NCBI GenBank assembly: GCA_963800255.1
Contig: CAWDAK010000015.1
Span: 247,341-311,340 of the forward strand
Direction: 5' to 3'
Length of the DNA: 64,000 bases
Source: DATFVA01 sp963800255
GTDB lineage: Bacteria > Bacteroidota > Ignavibacteria > Ignavibacteriales > Ignavibacteriaceae
Each line of letters starts with the position of its first letter. Position 1 is the stretch's first letter. Position numbers and translations under genes: made by a program. Under the pieces are notes generated by a model, which ran no database searches, had not been told where the DNA came from, and saw only the letters and a list, made by a program, of their open reading frames with translations. Of the stretch, positions 37,126-45,482 are shown in pieces.

Positions 37126-37473
37126 TTAACCCATCAACATGCCTGATACCTGGTTTGCTACTTTCTGATTGTACTCGCTTGCCAGTCTTTTATGATTTAC
37201 GATGTCTACGATCGTACCAATAAGGCAGAGCCCGCCGGTAAACAGGTAGAGCAGGCCCATTCCCATCTGGTCAATGACGAATCTCTGCACGCCGGAAACT
37301 CCAAGGAATCCGATCAGTGTAAGGAGAAGTATAGTCTGCGGATCTTTCCTTCTCGAATTATAAATGTTAGCAAACTGCCTGATCTGATCATCGCTGAAAT
37401 CTTTTACCATCCCCTGTATGTAGTGGAGTTCTTCAGGTTCCAGGTTAGGCATTAGTTGTAAAAGATTGATCAT
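37126..37473 (-). CDS. TM2 domain membrane protein
   Basis: A 115-residue protein with a charged, helical N-terminal half (residues 1-50, LEPEELHYIQGMVKDFSDDQI) and two transmembrane helices in a TM2-type arrangement (about 52-95; LTLIGFLGVSGVQRFVIDQMGMGLLYLFTGGLCLIGTIVDI is the core, seen at 37200-37320). The ATG at 37473 is chosen because GGAG precedes it by 7 nt; an upstream extension would overlap the DUF2752 gene more deeply. It overlaps the upstream gene by 29 bp, so the two are translationally linked. Confidence 0.82.
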   Translation of the reverse strand: MINLLQLMPNLEPEELHYIQGMVKDFSDDQIRQFANIYNSRRKDPQTILLLTLIGFLGVSGVQRFVIDQMGMGLLYLFTGGLCLIGTIVDIVNHKRLASEYNQKVANQVSGMLMG

Positions 37474-37804
37474 ATCTATACTCCGTCTTTGTGGTAGAAA
37501 GTTTATTAGAATTGGTGAATGGAACTTTGAGTAATTCATAAATCCTGCGGGCGAGAACAGCACATGCTAATAGTCCCAGGGGATGAGTATTTAACGACTT
37601 CTCAATCTGAAGAGAAAGGAGATAGTGAATTGATTCGCCCAAACCGCAGCCGGGACAAAAATCAATGCCCAGGTTCTTAAAGGGACAAACAGAAAAGTGT
37701 GAAGACCCGTCAACGTTGATGAAAGCCAGTACCAGGATTCCTGAAATCCAGATTAAAGCTTCCGGATGAATTACACTGAAAAACCTGATAAAATAATTTT
37801 TCAT
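37445..37804 (-). CDS. DUF2752 membrane protein
   Basis: A 119-residue protein with an N-terminal helix (about 12-30) and the DUF2752 hallmark CPFKNLGIDFCPGCGLG (about 40-56), followed by a second hydrophobic segment (about 75-90). The function of DUF2752 is unknown, and the paired cysteines could bind metal. Its 3' end overlaps the start of the TM2 gene, a combination often seen together in this lineage by my recollection. It lies 47 bp after the B12-binding gene. Confidence 0.82.
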   Translation of the reverse strand: MKNYFIRFFSVIHPEALIWISGILVLAFINVDGSSHFSVCPFKNLGIDFCPGCGLGESIHYLLSLQIEKSLNTHPLGLLACAVLARRIYELLKVPFTNSNKLSTTKTEYRYDQSFTTNA

Positions 37805-37851
37805 TTGAGGTTAACATAAGAGATTCAGGGAGGAAGTTCAATAAAATTTTG

Positions 37852-38496
37852 TTAAACGGCAGATTCTCTCTGCAGATAGCTGTTAAGCTCTTCTATCGTC
37901 TTAAAATAGAAAACATTCTCATACTTTGTGAGAATTTCAGTTTGTCCATTAAGCTCTGCCCTGCCGCCTAGTATTATTCTTTGATCCGGATAAAGGTTTT
38001 TTATTTCCCTGACCACATCGATCAGCTTCATTATATTTATATAAAAGCTGAAGGAAAGACCGACGATTTCAGGTTCTTTCAAATCTATATATTTAAGTAT
38101 ATCTTTTGTCGGTGTTGATGCGCCCAAAAAATAAGTTTCCCATCCGTTCAGCACAAAAACATCAGCGGCCATCCTGGCTCCAAGCTTATGAAATTCCTTA
38201 TTAACACAAGATATAAGGGCTGTTTTGTTTAACTGCCTTACAGGTTTTATCCGCGAAGAACAATAATAAAGCAGCTCTTCTGTTATCTCTGTTCCCAGAT
38301 GCTCGTCACCGACGGAAAGTTTATTCTGATCCCACATTTTACCCACCTGGTAAAGGGTCTTCTGAAAAAGCTGTGTATATATTTCAATTATATCAGTTTT
38401 TTCTTCCAGCAGCCTGTCAACAATTCTGCGGCATCCCTCTTTATTTCCATCGAGCAGACCGTTAAAATAATCCAGGTAATAAACTTCTCGTATCAT
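37852..38496 (-). CDS. Stand-alone cobalamin-binding protein with CarH-type photoreceptor motif
   Basis: A 214-residue protein made only of a helical cap (about 5-85) and a Rossmann B12-binding domain (about 91-212). The cap contains W55-x9-E65-H66, the W-x9-EH motif that marks AdoCbl photoreceptors of the CarH/LitR type. The B12 domain contains E101-x-H103-x2-G106, with H103 the likely lower ligand. There is no MerR helix-turn-helix, so it resembles the short stand-alone B12 proteins such as AerR rather than CarH. The gene lies 74 bp after cobO, which would supply adenosylcobalamin. Alternative: a corrinoid methyltransferase subunit. Confidence 0.8.
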   Translation of the reverse strand: MIREVYYLDYFNGLLDGNKEGCRRIVDRLLEEKTDIIEIYTQLFQKTLYQVGKMWDQNKLSVGDEHLGTEITEELLYYCSSRIKPVRQLNKTALISCVNKEFHKLGARMAADVFVLNGWETYFLGASTPTKDILKYIDLKEPEIVGLSFSFYINIMKLIDVVREIKNLYPDQRIILGGRAELNGQTEILTKYENVFYFKTIEELNSYLQRESAV

Positions 38497-38570
38497 ACAA
38501 CACCGTTTTATAAATGAAAACCCCGATAATAACTTTAAAGTTCAATATACCCTTATTAAAATAATAATTT

Positions 38571-39101
38571 TCAGGATTCAATGCCCTTTCTTGATAGAAT
38601 CCCTTTTGTATAATAATGCTTTATTTCCTTCATTTCTGTAACTAGATCAGCAATTTCCATTATCTTTTCGGGACAATATCTGCCTGTTAAAATAAGTTCA
38701 ACCTGTCCGGGCTTCATTTTCATTGCCTCAATTATCTCTTTTTCGGTAAGCAGCTTAAAATAAACTGTAACCAGTATTTCATCAAGAATTATTATATCAA
38801 CAGCTCCTCCAATCATAATCTCCACCGCTTTTTTAAGCGCATCCTTTGCCTTTGTTTTTTCTTCATCAGAAGGAAGTTCCTTCTTATAAACGAATTCATC
38901 TCCGCCTTTTTGCTCAATAGTGATCCATTCAGACAAATATCTGAGCGAGTTCAGTTCGCTGTAGGGATATTCCTTCATAAACTGAATAATGTAGGTTTTC
39001 ATTCCGTTTCCCGCAGCTCTTACCGCCTGCCCGATAGCTGCCGTAGTTTTTCCTTTCCCGTTTCCGGTGTAGACTTGTGTATAACCTTCCTTCAGTACCA
39101 T
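38571..39101 (-). CDS. cobO: Cob(I)yrinic acid a,c-diamide adenosyltransferase (CobA/BtuR type)
   Basis: A 176-residue ATP:corrinoid adenosyltransferase that makes adenosylcobalamin or its precursor. The Walker A loop is GNGKGKTT (13-20), and the DIIILDEI segment and the C-terminal TGRYCPEKIMEIADLVTEM are diagnostic of CobA/BtuR. The C-terminus is slightly short but ordinary. The ATG follows GAGGAA. No other cobalamin biosynthesis gene is in the window and no cobalamin riboswitch was seen; its downstream partner is the B12-binding protein. Confidence 0.94.
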   Translation of the reverse strand: MVLKEGYTQVYTGNGKGKTTAAIGQAVRAAGNGMKTYIIQFMKEYPYSELNSLRYLSEWITIEQKGGDEFVYKKELPSDEEKTKAKDALKKAVEIMIGGAVDIIILDEILVTVYFKLLTEKEIIEAMKMKPGQVELILTGRYCPEKIMEIADLVTEMKEIKHYYTKGILSRKGIES

Positions 39102-39281
39102 TATAATTCCTCTGGTTTGGAATCTTAAATTGAAACATAATTATAATTTTAATGCATTCTCAAAACTAAAATATCCTTTTTCCGGCTTTTTAATGCTGAT
39201 AATCTCTGGTATGGAATTTCGATTAAATAAACCATCTCTCACTCCGGAAAATTGAAATTTTATTATTAAAAGGGTAGGACC

Positions 39282-39401
39282 ATGCAGATTATCTCTGATG
39301 CTATGACAATAATATTCTCCATTACTCTCCTTATTGTATTTCTTCTTGCGGCATTAAGTTTCACGCGTGAAAAGCAAAATAAAGATTCACATCCGTATTG
39401 A
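39282..39401 (+). CDS. Small single-pass membrane protein (39 aa)
   Basis: An ATG at 39282 opens a 39-codon frame with one strongly hydrophobic helix (about residues 8-26, IIFSITLLIVFLLAALSF) and a charged tail (TREKQNKDSHPY). An AGGGTAGGA stretch a few bases upstream is a plausible ribosome binding site. No family is recognised. It precedes a GlsB/YeaQ-type membrane protein by 89 bp on the same strand. Confidence 0.5.
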   Translation: MQIISDAMTIIFSITLLIVFLLAALSFTREKQNKDSHPY

Positions 39402-39490
39402 TTTTGAAGTTAAATGTCTAAATTAAGGTGACCGGGTTAATATGTATAACCACCGTGCGTGTTATATTATATCCAAAAATTAGGTAAAAT

Positions 39491-39769
39491 ATGTCATTTG
39501 TCGAAATTATAATCCTGCTGATCATTGCAGGAATTTCCGGTGCCATAGGACAGGCTTTAACAGGATTTTCAAGCGGCGGATGTTTCCTTTCAATCGCTGT
39601 CGGGTTTATAGGAGCGCTTATAGGAACATGGCTGGCAAATAAAATGAACCTGCCGGAGATTTTTGTAATAAACGTTGGAGATGTAGCATTTCCTGTAGTC
39701 TGGTCTATTCTAGGGGCTGTAGTTTTCACGGCAATTCTTAGTCTTCTTACTCCCAGAAGAAGAATATAA
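39491..39769 (+). CDS. GlsB/YeaQ/YmgE-family stress membrane protein
   Basis: A 92-residue protein with three hydrophobic helices and many glycines, matching the transglycosylase-associated (GlsB/YeaQ) family: an IIAGISGAIGQALTG start, then GFIGALIGTW and WSILGAVVFTAIL. These small inner-membrane proteins are often stress-induced but have no settled biochemical role. The first helix begins immediately at the N-terminus. It is followed by a MarR regulator 61 bp downstream. Confidence 0.85.
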   Translation: MSFVEIIILLIIAGISGAIGQALTGFSSGGCFLSIAVGFIGALIGTWLANKMNLPEIFVINVGDVAFPVVWSILGAVVFTAILSLLTPRRRI

Positions 39770-39830
39770 AATAATTCTTGATTATTCGTTAGCTAAGCAT
39801 TAGCTTCGCTTATAATTATATTTATATGAG

Positions 39831-40280
39831 ATGGGAACACATCATAAAGGTTCAAAAAAAGAGGTCTCAGCTCTTAACACTTACATAAAGCTGGTACGGT
39901 CTGTTGAGTCGTTAAATCAAAGGCTGTATCCCTTTATAGCAAAACATTCCCTTACCGAAAGCCAGTTTGCAGTTCTTGAAGCCTTATATCATATAGGCCC
40001 GCTGAAGCAGAGGGAGCTAAGCACTAAACTACTGCGGAGTCCCGGAAATATGACCATGGTTATCGACAATCTCGAAAAAAGAAAATTTGTAAAAAGGGAG
40101 CGGGGAGAAATCGACCGCAGGCATTATATAATTCACCTTACTCCCCAGGGAAAAGAATTCATCTCAAAGATCTTTCCCGAGCATCTTGAAGCTATTGTAA
40201 ATGAGCTCGGGGTATTGTCTGAAGGCGAACAATGTGAACTTCAAAAAATGTGCAGGAAAATAGGGTTAAAAGAGCATTAA
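39831..40280 (+). CDS. MarR-family transcriptional regulator
   Basis: A 149-residue winged-helix regulator. Helices preceding the DNA-binding domain (about 1-45) lead into the MarR core with TESQFAVLEALYHIGPLKQRELSTKLLRSPGNMTMVIDNLEKRKFVKRE (about 42-92, split here across helices and wing) and the wing motif DRRHYIIHLTPQG. Ligand and target are unknown. The nearest upstream genes are the two small membrane proteins on the same strand. Its last 4 bases overlap the convergent TPR gene. Confidence 0.9.
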   Translation: MGTHHKGSKKEVSALNTYIKLVRSVESLNQRLYPFIAKHSLTESQFAVLEALYHIGPLKQRELSTKLLRSPGNMTMVIDNLEKRKFVKRERGEIDRRHYIIHLTPQGKEFISKIFPEHLEAIVNELGVLSEGEQCELQKMCRKIGLKEH

Positions 40281-41059
40281 TCATTTAGATCATTAAGAAG
40301 CTGCCTTGCTTCAGCGAGCACCTGGTCATCATCCTGGTCTTTCTTCGGCGTATCAACTACCTTTTTCAGATAATATTTTGCCTTATCATAATCATCTTCC
40401 TCAAGGTAGGTTTTTCCCAGCTCAAGGTAGAACATTCTGAAATCAGGATAAAGATCAACAGCTTTCTTTAATTGTACAAGAGCGCTGTCTTTATCAGCCC
40501 ATCCCAAGCCCAAAACAGCTCTTGCAGGAGCCCATTTTTCACTAACTTTTGCGTGAGTTCGGCCGAGAATATAATGAGCAAGTGCCATGGTATAAGCATC
40601 ACCGTTACCCAGCTTTATTGCTTTTTCACAGTCATCTTTAACCTGGTTTACTACACCTCCCACAGTAAAAACACCTTTAAATAGTGCAATCCTGCCGTTA
40701 GCCACAGCGCGCCTTACGTAAACAACCGATTGATCCTTTGCCAGTTTTACAGCACGGTCTGCGTACGAAAGCGCTTTTTCAAATACAGCAAGCTGTGCAT
40801 CCTCCTCGTCACCATTCGACGACGGCATCTTTACACCGATATTAACATAAGAACGGCTTATTCTCCACAATATCTTCCAGTTATCCCGGGATAACTTATC
40901 AGCTTTAAGATATGCTTCAAGAGCTTTCTGATTATCAAATGCCTCTGTGTACTTGTCCCCTTCCTGTATTAAAGATTCGACCGACTGAGCACCAGCAGCA
41001 GTGCTAAGGAGAAGAATAAATAAAAATATTCTCACGATGGATTTTGTAAAAATTAACAT
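40277..41059 (-). CDS. Exported TPR protein (RMD-like)
   Basis: A 260-residue protein with a signal peptide (about 1-24, ending AAGAQS) followed by tetratricopeptide-like helices through to the C-terminus, including ALEAYLKADKLS and a canonical repeat FYLELGKTYLEEDDYDKAKYYLKKV (about 210-234). The pattern resembles the regulator-of-microtubule-dynamics TPR family of bacterial periplasmic proteins, but the role is unknown. It follows the YhaM-like gene by 13 bp. Confidence 0.8.
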   Translation of the reverse strand: MLIFTKSIVRIFLFILLLSTAAGAQSVESLIQEGDKYTEAFDNQKALEAYLKADKLSRDNWKILWRISRSYVNIGVKMPSSNGDEEDAQLAVFEKALSYADRAVKLAKDQSVVYVRRAVANGRIALFKGVFTVGGVVNQVKDDCEKAIKLGNGDAYTMALAHYILGRTHAKVSEKWAPARAVLGLGWADKDSALVQLKKAVDLYPDFRMFYLELGKTYLEEDDYDKAKYYLKKVVDTPKKDQDDDQVLAEARQLLNDLND

Positions 41060-41072
41060 AATAATCCTTTTA

Positions 41073-42065
41073 TTAGTCGAAGAGTGATTTGCTTATCTCT
41101 TCATCAATTTCGGGAGATATCCCGTGATTGAAGAGATCTGTGGAGACGAGACTGATGTACCTTGTCCATTTGCTGTCGTTCTTCTGATTAAGTATAGCAT
41201 TTTTGTATGCATTTACTTTGGCACTAAGTTCATCCGCCTGGTATAGTGTGATGGCCTCAAGGGTTTTGGGAACAACCGGGGAAGCGAATTCAAGTTTTCC
41301 CTGGTGACTTAAAATTACATGTAAAAGACAGTTTTTCAGGTCTTCGGGAAAGTCTTTTATTTTTTTTGATTCTTCATTTACAAGCATTGCTGAAATAACT
41401 ATATGCCCCAGCAATTTACCTTTATCGGTATATTCAAAAACGGGCTCAAAGCTCAGTTCTTCGGTCTTACCGAAATCGTGCAGCATTGCGCCGCATATAA
41501 GTATGTCCCTGTTAATTTCAGGGTGAATATCGCACATAAGGTCGCAGATCCGGATTATCTCCAGGGTGTGCTCCAAGAGGCCGTGGATGTAGGAGTGGTG
41601 CCACGACTTACCAGCCGGCACTTTAATAAATTTTTCAAATCGTTCTCCCTGGAAAATGATCTCCATAAGCTGGCGCAGGCAGGTATCGTTTATTTTACTC
41701 ATCCTGGCGGAGAATTCCTCTCTCATTTCCTGAGGATCTCTTTTTGAATGAGCAAGGAAGTCACTTGAAGAAATACCGTCTGCAGAAGATGCAAGTCTTA
41801 AAGCAGTTATTTTGATCTGCGTATTTCCAAGGTATTCATCTATCACGCCTTTAACCTTAACAACAATACCCGGCTTAATTTTCACCGAAATCTCTTCAAA
41901 GTTGTCCCACATATTTGCATTCAGCGAAATTGTTTTATCGCCGAGTTCAAGTGTAAGGAACTGCTTGTTAGCTTTGGTAAGGCGTAGTTCACTTTTACGT
42001 ACTACAAGAAAATGATTAAGTGCATCCCCCTTTTGTAGTAAATTTAGTTCTTTCTGATTGAGCAT
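41073..42065 (-). CDS. OB-fold/HD-domain 3'-5' exoribonuclease (YhaM-like)
   Basis: A 330-residue protein with an N-terminal OB-fold nucleic-acid-binding domain (about 15-95) and an HD phosphohydrolase domain (about 160-290). The metal-binding residues are in HGLLEHTLE, the AMLHDFGK doublet and a later LSHQG motif. This architecture is that of YhaM/CBF1, a Mn2+-dependent 3'-5' exoribonuclease acting in RNA turnover. It is followed by a TPR gene and preceded 18 bp away by a NusG-like gene. Confidence 0.88.
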   Translation of the reverse strand: MLNQKELNLLQKGDALNHFLVVRKSELRLTKANKQFLTLELGDKTISLNANMWDNFEEISVKIKPGIVVKVKGVIDEYLGNTQIKITALRLASSADGISSSDFLAHSKRDPQEMREEFSARMSKINDTCLRQLMEIIFQGERFEKFIKVPAGKSWHHSYIHGLLEHTLEIIRICDLMCDIHPEINRDILICGAMLHDFGKTEELSFEPVFEYTDKGKLLGHIVISAMLVNEESKKIKDFPEDLKNCLLHVILSHQGKLEFASPVVPKTLEAITLYQADELSAKVNAYKNAILNQKNDSKWTRYISLVSTDLFNHGISPEIDEEISKSLFD

Positions 42066-42083
42066 TTTGAAACGCTGCAGTTA

Positions 42084-42608
42084 TTATTTGATAATTTCTA
42101 TTACGCTTTCCCTAGGGAGATGAGCAATAACAGAACGGTTAAGCAATTCGATCGAGACAGAAATCGTTTTGTCGTTCTCACTCTCCTGGTATGTGCCCTC
42201 AACACCGGAAAAAGGTCCTTCTTTAATCCTGACTTTTTTACCAGGGACAAGACCATTCATTACATAAAAATCTCCATCATATTCAAGCATTTTCTTAAGG
42301 TTGTCAATCTGCCATTCCGGTATTACCGCAGGCTTGCCTCTTTCAGTTACGCACCTTACAACCGAATATTGTTCAAGAGCAAGCAGCCTTTCCTTTTCTT
42401 CAGCTTTAATGAAGATATAGCCTCGCATAATAGGCTCGGTAATTTTCTTTTTGCGGTCGCTCCATTGTTTCAATGTAGTAACAGTAGGAAGATAATAATT
42501 TATTCCATTTGCCTCCAGTTGTTCTGCGGCTTTAAATTCACTCCTGGGCCTGGTATATAGAGCAAACCAGTACTTTGAGGTACTCTCCCTGGTATAATCT
42601 GCTAACAT
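42084..42608 (-). CDS. NusG-like transcription antiterminator (UpxY/RfaH type)
   Basis: A 174-residue specialised NusG paralogue. The NGN domain (about 12-110, YWFALYTRPRSEFKAAEQL and PIMRGYIFIKAE) is followed by a KOW domain (about 122-172, PGKKVRIKEGPFSGVEGTY). The ATG at 42608, 1 bp after ugd, is the true start; an upstream extension would lie inside ugd. Paralogues of this kind allow RNA polymerase to read through long polysaccharide operons, consistent with its place after ugd. The housekeeping NusG is not in the window. Confidence 0.9.
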   Translation of the reverse strand: MLADYTRESTSKYWFALYTRPRSEFKAAEQLEANGINYYLPTVTTLKQWSDRKKKITEPIMRGYIFIKAEEKERLLALEQYSVVRCVTERGKPAVIPEWQIDNLKKMLEYDGDFYVMNGLVPGKKVRIKEGPFSGVEGTYQESENDKTISVSIELLNRSVIAHLPRESVIEIIK

Positions 42609-42609
42609 T

Positions 42610-43944
42610 TTATTTACCGATAATTGATTTTCTTCCGACAGAATAGTATGTAAATCCCATATCCTCCATCTTGGATAAATCATATAGATTACGGCCGTCA
42701 AAAATTACTGGTTGTTTAAGTGATTTTTTAATTTTTTCGTAGTCAGGTGTTCTGAATTCATTCCACTCTGTAACGATAATTAAAGCATCAGCGCCGTCAA
42801 GTGCCGAGTAAGGGGTTTTGCAGAATTCAATTTTATCCCCCAGAATTCTGCGTGAGGTTTCCATTGCTGCCGGATCATATGCTTTAACCTTTACATTATT
42901 TTCAAGCAGCGTTTGTATAAGGCTTATTGCGGGAGCTTCGCGCACATCATCTGTATTAGGTTTAAATGCAAGTCCCCACACTGCAAATGTTTTTCCCGCA
43001 ATATTCTTTTTATAATGGTTTTCAATTTTCTGAAAGAACCTGGTAATCTGGTTCTTATTTATCTCGTAGACAGATTTAAGGATCTTAAAATCATATTTAT
43101 TTTCCTTAGCGGTATTTATTAGTGCAATAACATCTTTCGGAAAACATGAACCACCGTAGCCAACGCCCGGGAAGAGAAACCTTTTGCCTATTCTCGAATC
43201 CGAACCAACACCAATTCGTACTTTATCCACTTCCGCACCAGTTATCTCGCAGAGATTAGCAATCTCATTCATAAATGAAATTTTTGTTGCGAGGAATGAA
43301 TTTGCCGCGTACTTTGTTACCTCTGCAGATTTTTCATCCATAAAATAAATCGGGTTGCCAGATCTGACAAACGGCTCATAAAGCTGCTCCATTATGTCGC
43401 GGGCTTTTTCATTGCTCGTTCCCACAACCACACGTTCCGGTTTCATAAAATCATCAACAGCCATTCCCTCCCTTAAAAATTCAGGATTGGAGGCAACATC
43501 AAAATCAAAATCTGGTGCATGTTTTTTAATTGCGTTTCTTACCTTATCACTTGTACCGACGGGAACAGTACTTTTATTTACTATAACCTTAAAACCCAGA
43601 CCGGGATCTGCCTTAAACATTTTACCGAGATCATCCGCTACTTTAAGTACATACTGCAGATCAGCGCTTCCATCATCATCCTGGGGAGTAGGCAGGCAGA
43701 GAAAAATCATAGATGAATGCTTAACCGCCTCCTCAAGTTCCGTGGTAAATTTTAATCTTCCGACCTTTAAATTTCTTTCAATAAGCAGATCGAGTCCCGG
43801 TTCGTATATAGGAACGATACCTTTTTTTAATTTCTTTACTTTTTCTGCATCGATATCAACGCAGTAAACGGTATTACCGGTTTCGGCAAAACATGTACCG
43901 GTTACCAGTCCGACATATCCAGTTCCAACAATAGCTATATTCAA
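42610..43944 (-). CDS. ugd: UDP-glucose 6-dehydrogenase
   Basis: A 444-residue dehydrogenase that oxidises UDP-glucose to UDP-glucuronate with two NAD. The N-terminal Rossmann motif (IVGTGYVGLV), the central dimer helix and the catalytic C267 in GVGYGGSCFPKD are complete. The GGSCFPKD loop distinguishes it from the WbpA-type enzyme at 18618-19952. It provides a uronic-acid donor for surface polysaccharides and is followed at once by the NusG-like gene. Confidence 0.96.
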   Translation of the reverse strand: MNIAIVGTGYVGLVTGTCFAETGNTVYCVDIDAEKVKKLKKGIVPIYEPGLDLLIERNLKVGRLKFTTELEEAVKHSSMIFLCLPTPQDDDGSADLQYVLKVADDLGKMFKADPGLGFKVIVNKSTVPVGTSDKVRNAIKKHAPDFDFDVASNPEFLREGMAVDDFMKPERVVVGTSNEKARDIMEQLYEPFVRSGNPIYFMDEKSAEVTKYAANSFLATKISFMNEIANLCEITGAEVDKVRIGVGSDSRIGKRFLFPGVGYGGSCFPKDVIALINTAKENKYDFKILKSVYEINKNQITRFFQKIENHYKKNIAGKTFAVWGLAFKPNTDDVREAPAISLIQTLLENNVKVKAYDPAAMETSRRILGDKIEFCKTPYSALDGADALIIVTEWNEFRTPDYEKIKKSLKQPVIFDGRNLYDLSKMEDMGFTYYSVGRKSIIGK

Positions 43945-43988
43945 TTAATTCTCCCGTATTCTATTTGATTTAAATTTTTAATAAAGGT

Positions 43989-45482
43989 TTAGATAGCCTG
44001 AAGCTCTGATTTAAGCTCAGAGCTTGTTAAAGACTTTTTTAAGATTTTCTTAACTCCAAGGTTTTTATAACGGGCAGCGGAATGTTCCTGAAGATCTTCA
44101 GCAAATAAACAAAAAGGAATTCCGGCTGTCCGGTTTTCAGCCTGAAGTATTTCCATAAACTGAACTCCGTCCATAAGCTGCATTTTATCATTCAGTATTA
44201 TCATCGACGGTATTTTTGATTTAATCTCATCAACTGCTTCAAAGCCGTTAGGAGAAGTCCTGACATAATAAGAGGGTTTTAATTCCTCAATAAGGCTCTT
44301 AACCTCTGAGCAGAAACCATTCTCCAGTCCTACCAATAAAATATTTTCCCTGAAAAGAGGAAAGGTAAAATGAAATTCCGAACCGGAATCTGATTCAGAG
44401 AAGTACCAGATTTCGCCTCCGTGCTTTTCAATAATCTCACGGCAAAGAATCAAGCCCAGTCCTGTACCTTTTTCCCCGCCGGTTCCCTGTGTTGAAAATA
44501 TCTTATTTATCTGGAAAAGCTTATGCTTATTTGTTTCGGGAATGCCTTTCCCTCTATCCCTCACAACGAACTCAACAAACTTATCGTTGAACGGTGAAGT
44601 TTTAATATCTATGCCCTTATTTTCCGAAGAATATTTTATAGAGTTTTCAAGCAGGTTAAGAATTACCTTAGAAAATAATGTTTCATCCGCCTCTATATAA
44701 AGATCACCCGGCACATAAACTCTTATTTCAATATTTTTCCTGACAGCCTCGCCAGTAAGCGCTGATACGGCATTATAAACTGCATTCCTTACATCTACCT
44801 TAGCAAGAGCCGTATGAGACCTTCCCGTTCTCAAACGTGACCAGTCAAGCAAATTATTAATAAGTTTCAACTGCTTAACAGATGAGGTATGAATCAGGTT
44901 AAGGTACTCGTTTTTTTCTGTATCAGGGAGTTTCGGTTCATTCAGAAGTATTTCGGAGAAGCCCAGTATACTGGTAAAAGGAGAACGAAGATCGTGAGAA
45001 AGGATAGCAATAAAATCATCTTTTGAATAATTCGCATCCTGCAGTTTTCTGATCTCATCGTTAAGATCTGATTCCCTGTTCTTCAGATCGGATATATTCT
45101 GAACAATACCGAATGCATTCTTCAATTTACCGGAAGGATATTTATCCGCATAAACAGTTTCTCTAACCCATACATTCGTGTTATTCTTACTTACTATCCT
45201 GTAGTCAGCCGTATACCGGTTTATTGAAGAATTATTAATAAGCTCGTTGAATTTTATTCTCAAAGGCTCAATGTCTTCCTCATTAACCAGGTTATACCAT
45301 TTACCGCGCATCCCTCTGAGTTCAGATGGATCAAACCCTGCGACGACAGAAACGTTTTCAGAATAGTTTATTTCCTCGGTGTCCTCCTCCAGGGTCATCT
45401 GCCAGGTAAACCTGTCATCAAATTCAATATAATTTCCGGATAAAAGGTCAGCGGGTTGGTTTTGAAGTGTATGTTTTTCCAA
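43989..45482 (-). CDS. PAS-histidine kinase fused to a degenerate receiver domain
   Basis: A 497-residue cytoplasmic kinase. A PAS/PAC sensor (about 22-135), HisKA (about 148-215; phosphoacceptor His in SHDLRSPFTS) and HATPase_c (about 255-375; N box LLENSIKYS, DRGKGI, GTGLGLIL) are followed by a receiver-like domain (about 378-497). In the receiver the usual phosphorylated Asp is Asn (LND in place of LD) and the acidic pair after the first strand is missing (LLVGLENG), so it is a pseudo-receiver. The start is a TTG at 45482; no better in-frame start is near. Confidence 0.87.
   Translation of the reverse strand: MEKHTLQNQPADLLSGNYIEFDDRFTWQMTLEEDTEEINYSENVSVVAGFDPSELRGMRGKWYNLVNEEDIEPLRIKFNELINNSSINRYTADYRIVSKNNTNVWVRETVYADKYPSGKLKNAFGIVQNISDLKNRESDLNDEIRKLQDANYSKDDFIAILSHDLRSPFTSILGFSEILLNEPKLPDTEKNEYLNLIHTSSVKQLKLINNLLDWSRLRTGRSHTALAKVDVRNAVYNAVSALTGEAVRKNIEIRVYVPGDLYIEADETLFSKVILNLLENSIKYSSENKGIDIKTSPFNDKFVEFVVRDRGKGIPETNKHKLFQINKIFSTQGTGGEKGTGLGLILCREIIEKHGGEIWYFSESDSGSEFHFTFPLFRENILLVGLENGFCSEVKSLIEELKPSYYVRTSPNGFEAVDEIKSKIPSMIILNDKMQLMDGVQFMEILQAENRTAGIPFCLFAEDLQEHSAARYKNLGVKKILKKSLTSSELKSELQAI

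Noticed and set aside
39102..39281. Cobalamin riboswitch upstream of cobO
   Set aside because: The B12-box consensus GCCACTG-type sequence and expected helices are not present.
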